In this document: positions 54,818 to 64,000 of the stretch, in pieces | Numbering within the stretch: the first letter of the stretch is position 1 | Layout: the number at the start of each line of letters is the position of its first letter | From: Trichoderma breve | Lineage: Eukaryota > Ascomycota > Sordariomycetes > Hypocreales > Hypocreaceae | Direction of reading: 5' to 3' | Length of the DNA: 64,000 bases | Assembly: GCF_028502605.1 (NCBI RefSeq) | Contig: NC_079237.1 | Coordinates: forward strand, 434,001 to 498,000 | Translations under genes and position numbers: made by a program | The notes under the pieces: model-generated | Database searches by the model: none | What the model was told of the DNA's origin: nothing | What the model saw: the letters and a program-made list of their open reading frames with translations, nothing else

Positions 54818-57247
54818 ATGGTGCCTCCGTCCAAGAAACGAAAGCTTCCGTCCGTCGCTGCACCGGCTGCGAAGCGCACCAAGAATTCGGCCAAGGGCGC
54901 TGTTTCGAAGACAAACCCCAAGGCCGGCAGCAAAACCAAAGCAAAGCCTGCGAGACGCCTGGTCGAGGCTACTTCTCTGGCCTGGCAATCAGTCGGGGAG
55001 GAATTTGGCGGACTCGAGGTGATTGAGGGAGTTGATGTGGTAAGAAATGGTGGGACTGTGCAGTTTTTAGTGGCGGAGCAGCAGCAGCAGCAGCAACAGC
55101 AGCAGAACCCCGACTCTTCCGATTCAACAACACGACAGGGGGCAGAAGAGACTCAAGATGCCGTCGGTGAACCTGCTGAAGGGCCTGGCGACGGCGCTGT
55201 GGAAGGCGAGGATGTCGATTCCGGCAAAGCTGGCGATTCTCAAGGTGGCGTGGAGGGCAAGGGGAGTAAAAACAAAGCTGCAAGAAAAGACAAAAACAGG
55301 GCCAAGGAGCAAAAGAAGGAAGCAGACAACAAGCTCAAGTCTCGGGGCGACAAGCTGGCGCCGGCCAAGAAAGAGCTACAAAAGCCCGCTTCACACAAGC
55401 AGCAGCAGCAACAGAAGGGCAACTCCTTCGACGCCCTCATGGCCGTGGACGACGCCGCCGAAGAAGAAGCAGACATGGGTGCCTGGGTGGAGCTGAACCT
55501 GTCGACGCGCACCGTGTCTGCGATTGCGAAGCTGGGATTCGCGAAGCCGACGCTCATCCAGCAGAAGACGATCCCTGAGATCCTGGCGGGCGACGACGTG
55601 ATTGGAAAGGCGCAGACGGGATCGGGAAAGACGCTGGCGTTTGGCATCCCGATCGTGGAGAAGTGGCTGGAGCTGTATGTGGACAAGACGAACGTCAAGC
55701 GGGAGGGCCCGACGGCGGTTGTTCTCAGCCCGACGAGAGAGTTGGCGAAGCAGATCTCGGACCATATCAAGGCGCTGTGCGATGGATTGCCGACTGCGCC
55801 GTACGTTTGTACGGTTACGGGTGGTTTGAGCATTCAGAAGCAGCAGAGGCAGTTGGAAAAGGCTGACATTGTCATTGCGACACCGGGTCGTCTCTGGGAG
55901 GTCCTGGACGGCGACATGAGTTTGCAGGATTCATTCACCAAGATCAAGTTTCTGGTTGTTGATGAAGCGGATAGACTATTCAAGGCTGGACAGTTTAAGG
56001 AGGCGGAAGACATTATTGGTGCGTTGGATCGACGAGACCCCGAAGCCGACGACGAAGATGACGATGAACTTCCCCCGCGACAGACGCTTGTTTTCTCGGC
56101 TACTTTTGATAAGAACCTGCAGTCGAAATTGGCGGGCAGAGGCAAGGGTTCTAAGACGGGGAGTGATGAGGAAAAGATGGAGTATTTGATGAAGTGTCTC
56201 AAGTTCCGGGGCGAGCCCAAGTTTATCGATGTCAACCCGGTGTCGCAGATGGCTGATGGCCTGAAGGAGGGCTTGATTGAATGCGGTGCCATGGAAAAGG
56301 TAAGTTGCAAGATAACATCTAACTTTTCATGCTTCTTTGGGTCAATGTTGCTAATATTGATAAATCAGGATCTCTACTTGTACACCGTTCTTGTCCTCAA
56401 CCCCGGCCGTCGCACTCTCGTCTTTACAAACTCCATCTCAGCCGTTCGCCGTCTCACTCCTCTCCTCCAGAACCTCGGCCTCTCAGCACTCCCCTTACAC
56501 TCTCAAATGATTCAAAAAGCGCGTCTGCGATCCATTGAGCGCTTCGCTGCTGCAAGCAACTCCATCCTCGTCGCAACAGATGTGGCCGCCCGAGGTCTAG
56601 ATATCAAAGAAGTCGATCAAGTTTTGCATTACCACGTGCCTCGCCAGGCGGACACTTATATCCATCGATCTGGTCGAACTGCTCGTGGCGATCGTTCTGG
56701 TATCAGTGTTATTCTGTGTTCTCCGGAGGAAGTTTTGCCTACTCGTCGTCTGGCTAGCAAAGTCCATTCCGAACGAGAGGGTGGCGGAGGCGTCAAGCGT
56801 GAGCATTTCATCGAGACGCTCGCTATTGATAGGAAAATCGCTGCGCGCCTCAAGTCTCGCGTTGATCTTGCCAAGCGCATTGCTGATGCTGTTTTGGCTA
56901 AAGAAAAGGGCCACAGCGAAGATACATGGCTGCGAAATGCCGCTGAGGAACTTGGTGTGGACTATGATTCGGAGGAATTCGATGGTACGGCACCGGGGAA
57001 CTGGGGTGGCAGGGGAGGAGGACGTAAGAAGAAGGAGAAGGAGGCTCGTCAGCTGAGCAAAGCGGAGATGGGAGCGCTGAGGGCACAGTTGCGTGAGGAG
57101 CTGAGCAGGAGGGTGAATCTGGGTGTGAGCGAGAAGTACATTACGGGAGGGAGGGTTGATGTCGGTGCGTTGCTGAGGGAGAGGGAGAAGGGGTCTGTTG
57201 GAGGGCTGTTTTTGGGAGGGGATGGGCTTATGGGGCTGAATATATAG
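54818..57247 (+). CDS. MAK5: ATP-dependent DEAD-box RNA helicase MAK5
   Basis: Exons 54818-56299 and 56369-57247 (786 residues). The basic N-terminus (MVPPSKKRKL) and the WQSVGEEFGGLEVIEGVDVV block fit Mak5, the nucleolar helicase for 60S subunit assembly. All helicase motifs are present: Q motif GFAKPTLIQQKTIPEIL, I AQTGSGKT near 267, Ia PTRELAKQ, Ib TPGRL, II DEAD near 381, III SAT near 427, IV LVFTNS, V ATDVAARGLD, VI HRSGRTARG near 593. Two glutamine runs (Q10 coded at about 55076-55105 and Q5 near 55400) interrupt the variable N-terminal part. The 69-nt intron (GTAAGT...ATCAG) is a multiple of three with no stop, so the unspliced message stays open. The spliced reading joins GAMEK to DLYLYTVLVLNPG. 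Confidence 0.95.
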   Translation: MVPPSKKRKLPSVAAPAAKRTKNSAKGAVSKTNPKAGSKTKAKPARRLVEATSLAWQSVGEEFGGLEVIEGVDVVRNGGTVQFLVAEQQQQQQQQQNPDSSDSTTRQGAEETQDAVGEPAEGPGDGAVEGEDVDSGKAGDSQGGVEGKGSKNKAARKDKNRAKEQKKEADNKLKSRGDKLAPAKKELQKPASHKQQQQQKGNSFDALMAVDDAAEEEADMGAWVELNLSTRTVSAIAKLGFAKPTLIQQKTIPEILAGDDVIGKAQTGSGKTLAFGIPIVEKWLELYVDKTNVKREGPTAVVLSPTRELAKQISDHIKALCDGLPTAPYVCTVTGGLSIQKQQRQLEKADIVIATPGRLWEVLDGDMSLQDSFTKIKFLVVDEADRLFKAGQFKEAEDIIGALDRRDPEADDEDDDELPPRQTLVFSATFDKNLQSKLAGRGKGSKTGSDEEKMEYLMKCLKFRGEPKFIDVNPVSQMADGLKEGLIECGAMEKVSCKITSNFSCFFGSMLLILINQDLYLYTVLVLNPGRRTLVFTNSISAVRRLTPLLQNLGLSALPLHSQMIQKARLRSIERFAAASNSILVATDVAARGLDIKEVDQVLHYHVPRQADTYIHRSGRTARGDRSGISVILCSPEEVLPTRRLASKVHSEREGGGGVKREHFIETLAIDRKIAARLKSRVDLAKRIADAVLAKEKGHSEDTWLRNAAEELGVDYDSEEFDGTAPGNWGGRGGGRKKKEKEARQLSKAEMGALRAQLREELSRRVNLGVSEKYITGGRVDVGALLREREKGSVGGLFLGGDGLMGLNI

Positions 57248-57589
57248 ATTTGTTTTTTTAAATAATGTTTCCGCGGCTTGAGGAGAGTTGAGCGGAGAAA
57301 GATCGAGGCCTAACTGTTCATGATGCATTTATTAGATCTAGCGAGAGAGGATCAACCTTCTATTAGTGAATATTGACTCTTGCTTTCTCCAATGTTGCTT
57401 GCTCTGAGATGTTGGGTGAAATAATCCAACCAAGACTTGTGGCTATGCTCCCCGACCCTGTGTATTTCAATAGCCTTCCTTTGATATCCATACACAGAAC
57501 AGAACAATTAAATTCAAGTGAACACTTCAAAACGCCTCATCGAACAATCCAGTAATTTTTTTCATCATTGCGTGTTATACCCTTTCACA
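57248..57589. other. short convergent intergenic region
   Basis: 3' ends of MAK5 and the P450 gene; AT-rich, and no gene or distinctive element is seen. Confidence 0.5.
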
Positions 57590-59340
57590 TCACGCCGACA
57601 CTTTCTTTCGTCGGACCTGAATCTCTGCTTTCAGATGCGGAATGATGGTGCCGCCTATCCATTGTTTCTCAGGAACTTTGCCAACTAATTTGATGTCGTA
57701 ATTGAGCAGTATATGAATCATAATTAGCTTCAATTCGTGCGCGACAAAGAATCGCCCGGGGCTACTCCATACATTAGTACACATCTAAATGTGTCAATCT
57801 TGAAAAAACACTCACCAAGCGTGTCTGCCATGGCCAAAAGCCAAATGCTGGGGACTCGTAGTCACCATTCCAAGGCCCCGTATTCTCGTACCCTCTTCAG
57901 GTTCGCTCTTCTTCTCTTCGTCTGATTTCGCGTCCCAAGCTTCTCTGACCTGGGAATAGCGGAGAGGGTTGTACGAGTGAGGGTCTTTGTAGAGGTCCTG
58001 ATCGTGGTGCGTCCCTTCGAGATTGACGGTGACGAAACTGCCCTTTGGAAGAGTCCAGCCTAGCTCTGGGTTGTACAGGCCGTTGTCGGCGACGACCTTG
58101 CGTTCGATCATCGTGACGGCGAAGTTGCTGACTCGCTGGGACTCGCGAATGGAAGAATCGAGGCGGACGAGGTTCGAGATGGCAGCCTTTGTCCAGGGGC
58201 CGGATTCGGGTTTGTTGGCGATTATTTCCTCTCGGAGGATGTTTAGGATGCCAGTTTCGGGATCGGAGGTGAGCAGGTCTTGCATCCACAGCTGGCCTGT
58301 CAAGACTGTGGTGTGGATTGCGGCAAACTCGATGGGAAGAAGTCGTTTAGAAATAACAATGGGGTCTAGCTCGAATGTCTTTCCATCTGCAAGTGCTTGT
58401 CGGATTAACCAGGTGATGAAGTCTTCGGGAGGCGTAAAGTCCTTATACTCGGGATCGCCCGCGGCTTTCTTCAACATGGCATTGAGGCGCTTTTCAATGA
58501 TGGGCTGGGCTGGAGCGTTGGCTGAGCGCCAATGGAGATAGTTGAACATGCCAAAGATGCGGCCAAAGATGGGATGAAGGACCTTTGGGATGACTTGGAG
58601 TAGGAAGCCGTTGCGGACAACGTCGTTTGTAAAGTTGACCATTCCATCGATGAATTGCCTGTTGCGGCAGATCTCGGGCCCGATGAGCAATCTGTTGGTG
58701 ACGTGCGGTACGATTTCAAGCCAGAGGTTCCAGAGCTTGAATGACTTCCAGTTTTCTGTATCGTCTCCGAGTGTTGTGTTTATTGCGTGCTGAATCTCGT
58801 CGTCGACGTTGGGGATAACGGTAGATAGATGCCGCGCTATATACTTGTGCATTACGCGATTAGGGAATGGATCATAGGCCAAGCGGCGGCCGAGAAAGTT
58901 GTACTCGGAATACAGGACGGCATTGTGGGCATCATAGGTCGAGAGGATGTGATCAGGCTGATCCATCATCCAGCCAATCTGATTGCGAGGGATGACGACC
59001 TCTGAAGGGCGAGATAACGGGGATCGCACGACAAACGGCAGGCCTTTTTTGCCAAACTGCGAAAGCTCTGGTTAATCACTTTGAGTAGTACTTTGCTTGT
59101 AAGGGTGCTGCTGCTCACTTTGACGTAGCCATCGCTGACCCAGCGGTGGTAGTTTGTGAGGTAACGGAAGCTGTCAAGTAAAGCGTTGAGCATTCCGTGG
59201 CCCTTGCCCATAACAGGAATCTGGCTTGGATATTGCGGGTGACTGGCGAAGTCGACAATGAATGACAAAATCAGAAAAAGAGCGCCGAAGCTCCAAAGCT
59301 GGCTCGAGGTCACAGACCCCAGCAGCTCGGGAATAGCCAT
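57590..59340 (-). CDS. cytochrome P450 monooxygenase (ent-kaurene-oxidase-like class)
   Basis: Exons 59119-59340, 57816-59056 and 57590-57761 give 544 residues, with introns of 62 and 54 nt. Residues about 14-32 form the ER anchor (LWSFGALFLILSFIVDF). The I-helix reads FAAIHTT at 318-324, as in the fungal ent-kaurene-oxidase-like class, lacking the usual acidic residue. The K-helix ExxR is ESQR at 379-382. The haem loop FGHGRHAC at 481-488 is completed across intron 2, whose TG|C junction creates the ligand Cys488, followed by PGRFFVAHELKL. These enzymes commonly serve secondary metabolism, but no synthase gene is visible nearby; the neighbours are housekeeping genes and a TauD-like gene 4 kb away. 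Substrate unknown. Confidence 0.9.
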
Positions 59341-60323
59341 GCTGAATGTGAATGTGAGTGTGTCTAAGCTGAGACGGTTGCTATTTGCTTTCCTACAACT
59401 CCAGCGGGTGCGCCATCCATCACATATGAGCACCCGTCGTTTCGGAGCGATCTGGTCAGATCAGAAAGAATCAATGTTTTGAAACAAAAGATCGGATGGA
59501 CAGATGCACGGAAGAAATTATGAGAGGGGGAACGAAATCATCTTGAGCGGATGACATTGCGTCGCAGCGGGAGGCTATGTGCTTATGCGAAACTGAGCTA
59601 TAAAAATAGCCGTCAGGAACGAGAATTACATCACCACGGCAGCGGGGGGATTGCTGATAGCTCACCGGAGCTACTCCAACCGATGATGTCGGGCTAATGG
59701 CGTCGAAAGGGTTGCTCTTAGCGTTGTCTTACCCAGTGATGTTGCATCTCTGTTATTAGAGGCTTAGAAGTGACGAGTCGAAACTTGTCTGACGGTGACT
59801 TCGTGGTTCCCGTGTTCCCGATGCTGACGGAGAATCTGAAAGTCATAATTCCGATGAGACAAGATTCATGGTTTGGCGCTGCGTTTCATGGTTGATTAAT
59901 TTTGCCTCCAAAAAGTGTTGCAGAAGCTCCTTTTCTTTGGAGCTATGGAGTACATAGATGTGTGTTGCAGCTGTCTGCCCGGGGGGTCTGAAACCCCGAA
60001 TCCACTTAGCGTCGGAAGGATTCATATCAAACATGTCCTCGTTTTCTGGACACTGCCATTGGCTACGGGAACAAAGAGCGACATGATTGTTGCAGAGCTC
60101 GAGGGCTTCCCATTGGTTGCTCCGAAATGGTTGCTGCTGCAGTTGATAAGCACTATGGGGTGCAGGATTGAAAGAAACGAGCAAAGGAACAAATTGCAAT
60201 AGGATTTGGCATGTGGAACGAGATTGTGCCTGAGTCTCAATCTGTTGGATAGTTAGCTTGGTTAGTTAGGATGTTATATAGTATGTACTGCTGGGGCTGA
60301 CTTGCTGTGATGTCCACACTTGT
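59341..60323. other. intergenic region upstream of the P450 gene
   Basis: Upstream DNA of the P450 gene and 3' side of the nuclease gene. Open frames at 59843-60202 exist on both strands but have no recognisable family or clear splice context. Confidence 0.5.
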
Positions 60324-62628
60324 CTAGAGCTCTGTTTCTTCAACGCTGTGGTTGCAGCCGACGGATATAAGTTCGATTGAATTCCAGCCAATGCCGTAGT
60401 AGTTTTGGAGCATCCGATCATATGCGTCGCATCTCACAGAAGAATGATGTGTGGAAAGTACTGAAGTGAAGGATGCGTTGGTTTCTTGCGACTCATTTTC
60501 ACCTGTACCATCGTCATCTTCAGAAGCCAAGAGTTCAAGTGGCTTTTGTGCAGATGCTCTTTTTGTCATCAACTCTTGTGGTTCATGACATTCTTTGTGC
60601 CCTGGCCTCTCACGTTCGGTGATGGTAATGGCGTCTATGTGTCCACCGACATGGAGGGCCTTCGGCGACACTTGAGCCGTGGGTGAAGCCGAATTCGATC
60701 TGTAGCTTTCTAACCCCTGAGAGTTTTGCTCTTCGTGAATATGCCGTTTCATTTCTTTCACAAGATTGTTGATCCTCATGTCGTGTGCGAAAATGCTGCC
60801 ACTGCAATATTTCCCAAAGAGCGACTTGATGGACATTGCTATTGGAAATGCGTCAGCTTTTGAGAGGCATATATCCATGAGCTCGTTCGAATGACCTACC
60901 ATTATTCTGCCAAGTCTCTAGATGGAATGTGCAGGGCCAAATATCCTTTGGCTTAAATACATTCACTAGATTGCAAAGCTCGGCATAGGACGAATGTCGT
61001 GAATATGGAAATCGGATAACATTTGGGAGATTTGTTTCGCTGCGCCGTTCGACCTTAGTACGGGCGGGAATTGCCATCAGCTGACTATTGATGATAGAAA
61101 GCATGGCTCTTTGTAAGTCGGTTGAGTGAGTGTCTTCAGTAGATGAACTCATGTTGAGCTGCAAATCGCGCCCACTGGCCAGTGCGTTTGTCAGAGCACG
61201 AGCGCATTCGCCTCGCGCTTCTGCCGTCGTGTTCTTCAGCGCATCTATTCTGCAAGGAATTAGCTCCAAATACCCATTCACTGTATGTCCTGTGGGTACG
61301 TACATTTTAAGGAAAATTTCGAGATCGCTTTGGTTGGAAATCCCGAGCTCCATCTCGCGCTCCAAGTCTTCGCCTCCTCCTCCTATTCCAGCTTCTTGGA
61401 TAACGCCGCCATCAGGAAATGATGCAACAACAGGTTGGATTCGGATGACAGAAGATTGTTTCGCAATCGGACACATGTTGCCGCTCTCACAGCTGTGGAG
61501 GCGGACATTGTGATCCGAGGTAAGGCAGCCGGACTGGGGCGTATTTCCACACATGAAGCCGGTCAGGGCAGCAGCGATTGGAGTTAATTGAGCACTCGAG
61601 CTAGGTCGCATCTCCGATGATGAAGTGTTCAAGGAATTGTAAATACGGAGTTTGTAATCGTCGACGTGAATCTTTACTGTTGTTAGCAGAGGACAACGTG
61701 TTTCTGATGAATAGACTTACAGGAGAATTGAGAGCTTTGGACAGCGCAATCCAGACGTCTTCGTAGCCATACGTCCAAGCTTGAATGTAAAAGACTGTAT
61801 CTTTTGGATATCTAGTGACCTTGTGTAGTAACTGTGCAATTCCTTCAGCTTTCGTCTGGAACGGAATGTCGTCTACGAAAGACGTGTCGAGATATATGGT
61901 GTCTATGGTCTTGATGCCGCATGTATACTCGATGAGAGCTGGGCTTCTTGTGATGGCGTTGACGAACCACGGCTCGCATCTCACGTCCCCAGTATAAAGT
62001 ATCGCTTTACCCTGACCCTCAATCACTGGAGAATTGTTAGCTAAGGACGGTACTATCCAAGACGAATTCACCACTTACAGAACATGACAGAGCCAGGGCA
62101 GTGGTTCGCATCAAACAGCGTCACTTGAATGCAGTTTCCAGGCCGGAGTTCGATTGTGGTTGGAGATTCCAGTGGAAGCGGTTTCTGCTCGAGAATCAGC
62201 TGCGAGTGTTCACATCCTTGTGTTGGTAGCAGTCTTACGCACAATAACCTTACTTAGATGCTTGTAAGTCTGCTGCCGCGCCTCCAGAATGCCCCTGGAA
62301 TAGTTGATGCGACAGGGGTATCGCTCCAGCCGCAGTAAGATCTCCCTGGTCGCTGCAGAGCAGTAGACACTAGCAAGTTAGCAGCCAACCCTAGCATGAT
62401 GATGTTTTCCATGCAGACCTACAAGGGAGATCGGAGACTTTCCAGCCCGGAAAGATGATCGCTGTGGACATGGCTGAGAAAGCACGCCAGCGGTGGTGAT
62501 GCATCAACGTGGTGTCTGAAGAAATCGACTATCAACCAGTTAGCACAGAGTATTTTTTGGCACCAGAATGGAGGAGCCGAACTTCTTATGTCTGGAAACT
62601 CGGAGACGAGGCCATTGAAGGTCGACAT
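60324..62628 (-). CDS. Artemis/SNM1-type metallo-beta-lactamase (beta-CASP) nuclease
   Basis: Eight exons: 62583-62628, 62423-62528, 62249-62369, 62079-62199, 61721-62025, 61304-61671, 60900-61249 and 60324-60838 (643 residues). The frame closes across every junction. Start: MSTFNGLVSEFPDIR then IDFF, as in Artemis. The metal-binding motif HVHSDH lies at 35-40 (ACFLSHVHSDHLSGL). Further blocks are VYCSAATREIL, VTLFDANHCPGSVMFLIEG, ILYTGDVRCEPW, TIDTIYLDTSF and, in the DRMBL part, RFPYSRHSSYAELCNLVNVF then PKDIWPC and SIKSLFGKYCSG. The C-terminal 150 residues are polar. The family opens hairpins and trims ends in double-strand-break or crosslink repair. Intron 3 has a weak GTTATT donor and intron 6 (61250-61303) is stop-free and a multiple of three, so those two junctions are less sure. 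Confidence 0.87.
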
Positions 62629-63273
62629 GGCGATTACATGGGAATGGACAGAGTGTTGGACCTGGTGATGGCAAAATGATTTGCATCATTCGTGAATTTT
62701 AGTGGAAGCTGATGTTGAGATGCTGGTGCTAAAGGCCGCTGCAAAATGAGCAAACTTTAGGCATCGGCGTCATTCCGCACTGTAGAGTCAGTGCACATTC
62801 ACACAACCACCAGCCCTGTGCAGCTGAGATGGCCACTAAATGGCTCCTGGGCTTAGGACAGAGTGCACAGTGTCAACCCAACAACTAACACCATAATCCA
62901 CTTCCCTTCTTGCCTTCCCTTCACCCCATCCAATCTTACAACGTCAATAGCAATCTCCTACAACTTGAACTTGATATCACAGCTATCAACAACATCTCAA
63001 CTCCAGATCTCCGTCTCTATGAAACTGACACGTCAACCTCAGCGCATTCACGGCGTCTTCATTGCCGTATTCACGCCGTTCAACACACCTCTTGGAAAGG
63101 ACAGACTACCAGTCATGTCTAGGTTTACGTATTCGGAACAGTACTGGTAATGCAATCGTATTGAGACTTGCTATGGATGGTAAATTAACCTAGAATCAAA
63201 GTGCTAACACCAATGCGATACAGACAAACCATCTGCCTGTGGAAAAAACAATTAATGCACCAAACATCCTCAC
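62629..63273. other. intergenic region upstream of the nuclease gene
   Basis: Promoter side of the Artemis-like gene and 3' flank of the TauD-like gene. A plus-strand frame at 62863-63150 shows no protein-like pattern. Confidence 0.5.
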
Positions 63274-64000
63274 TTAGTCAAAATGGATCCGCCAGAGCTC
63301 CCGATCACTTCCGGAGTTAAAGTCACTCCGCGTGTGCATCATCAGGATATTGTCGCTCACCACAATGTCTCCCTTGTCCCAGACATGATAGTAGGCCACT
63401 CTTCTGTCGTGAAGGACTGAGTCGATGGCCTCGCAGATCGCCGAACTGTCAGCAGCTTTTAGCCCGTCAATGGTGACGTTTGTGGGCTCGAACTGGGTCT
63501 TAGATTGAGGCCACGGCTCGTGATACCTGAGACACGGCTTTCCTGTCGTTGGGTGGGACACGATCATTGGAAGACCTTTGAGCACGGTTGCGTTAAAGGA
63601 GGCTGTTGAAACCGTCCAAGTCATCTCCGACAGTGCTCCGAGCCTCAGCCAGTCTGGAAGATACTTGAGGAAAAGTGTAGACGACGCAAAGAGCGTAAAT
63701 CCCGTATCACGGGGGCTCGAAGTAGCTCCAACAAAGATCTGGAATCTAGAGGAGGAAAAAGTTGTCAGTACAGCTATTACCATCACGCCCCCAGCCACAG
63801 ACACGGACACTTACCGAGGTGGTGTTGAGACAAGAGTCTCCTCACCGTTCTCATCCACTTGCTTGACGGTTTTGAACAAACCATCATAGTGCCAAGGCAT
63901 CCACTCGCGAGAGAGCACATTATTAAGACCCGAGCTGTTCGTTCCTTGATCCTTGACTTCCAGGATGAGGCCAAACTTCCAAGCTGTGGGTTTGCCAAAC
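63274..64000 (-). CDS. TauD/TfdA-like Fe(II)/2-oxoglutarate dioxygenase, C-terminal part (5' partial)
   Basis: Runs off the right edge, so the N-terminus and start are missing. Visible exons are 63815-64000 and 63274-63745, joined by a 69-nt intron (GTAAGT...TCTAG) that forms Arg in STPPRFQIFVGA. The iron-binding H-x-D is in EWMPWHYDGLFK, and the distal His is in ILMMHTRSDF, followed by the C-terminal arginine block ELWRIHFD. The text between (TGKPCLRYHEPWPQSKTQFE, YYHVWDKGDIVVSDN) fits the TauD fold of fungal oxygenases acting on sulfonates or small organic acids. The substrate cannot be assigned. About 219 residues are visible. Confidence 0.85.

Noticed and set aside
59843..60202. Open frames on both strands upstream of the P450 gene
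   Set aside because: Part looks protein-like (SKEKELLQHFLEAK), but there is no family match by eye, no clear start context and no supporting splice sites.
57590..64000. Secondary-metabolite gene cluster formed by the P450 and TauD-like genes
   Set aside because: A DNA-repair nuclease lies between them and no synthase, transporter or cluster regulator is present in the window.

Overview
This is nuclear DNA from a filamentous ascomycete. Genes lie on both strands and carry short GT-AG introns (about 50-200 nt) with CTAAC/CTGAC-type branch sites. Promoters are CT-rich, and the conserved proteins look like Sordariomycetes, most likely Hypocreales (the genus is inference only). I support 21 protein-coding genes, two of them cut by the window edges, plus a few short or decayed candidates. 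I saw no rRNA, convincing tRNA, CRISPR array or intact transposon.

Left part (1-6.3 kb): the 3' end of a SPOC-domain BYE1-like elongation factor, Mediator subunit MED7, a ZNF830-like zinc-finger protein and an F-box protein. Then comes about 13 kb holding only one small Cys-containing protein (16.8 kb). The first 10.5 kb of this is a gene-free divergent intergenic region. At 19.5-20.2 kb sits a three-exon LAMTOR1/Ego1-like gene that is hard to see because its first exons are tiny.

Accessory stretch (21-28 kb): a secreted Ser/Thr-rich repeat protein whose leader carries a poly-histidine upstream ORF, a UPF0303/HbpS-fold protein, and an orphan 373-residue protein. The orphan lies in visibly AT-richer DNA with remnants of secreted-protein genes and a 41-residue secreted peptide candidate.

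Middle (28-47 kb): a large Mx-type dynamin GTPase, a two-RRM protein with a GC-AG intron, and three consecutive Golgi-glycosylation genes. These are a GDP-mannose pyrophosphorylase A-like protein, a UDP-galactose-type nucleotide-sugar transporter and a divergent GT15 mannosyltransferase that carries an in-frame TAG and altered active-site motifs. Next come a stand-alone NACHT_N (NLR N-terminal) protein and a divergently placed Hce2/Ecp2-type secreted effector.

Right part (48-64 kb): housekeeping genes for an Mlp1/TPR nuclear-basket protein and the Mak5 ribosome-biogenesis helicase, then a cytochrome P450, an eight-exon Artemis/SNM1-type nuclease and the C-terminal part of a TauD-like dioxygenase. 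Exon junctions were deduced by reading splice sites and keeping conserved motifs in frame. No transcript data were available.
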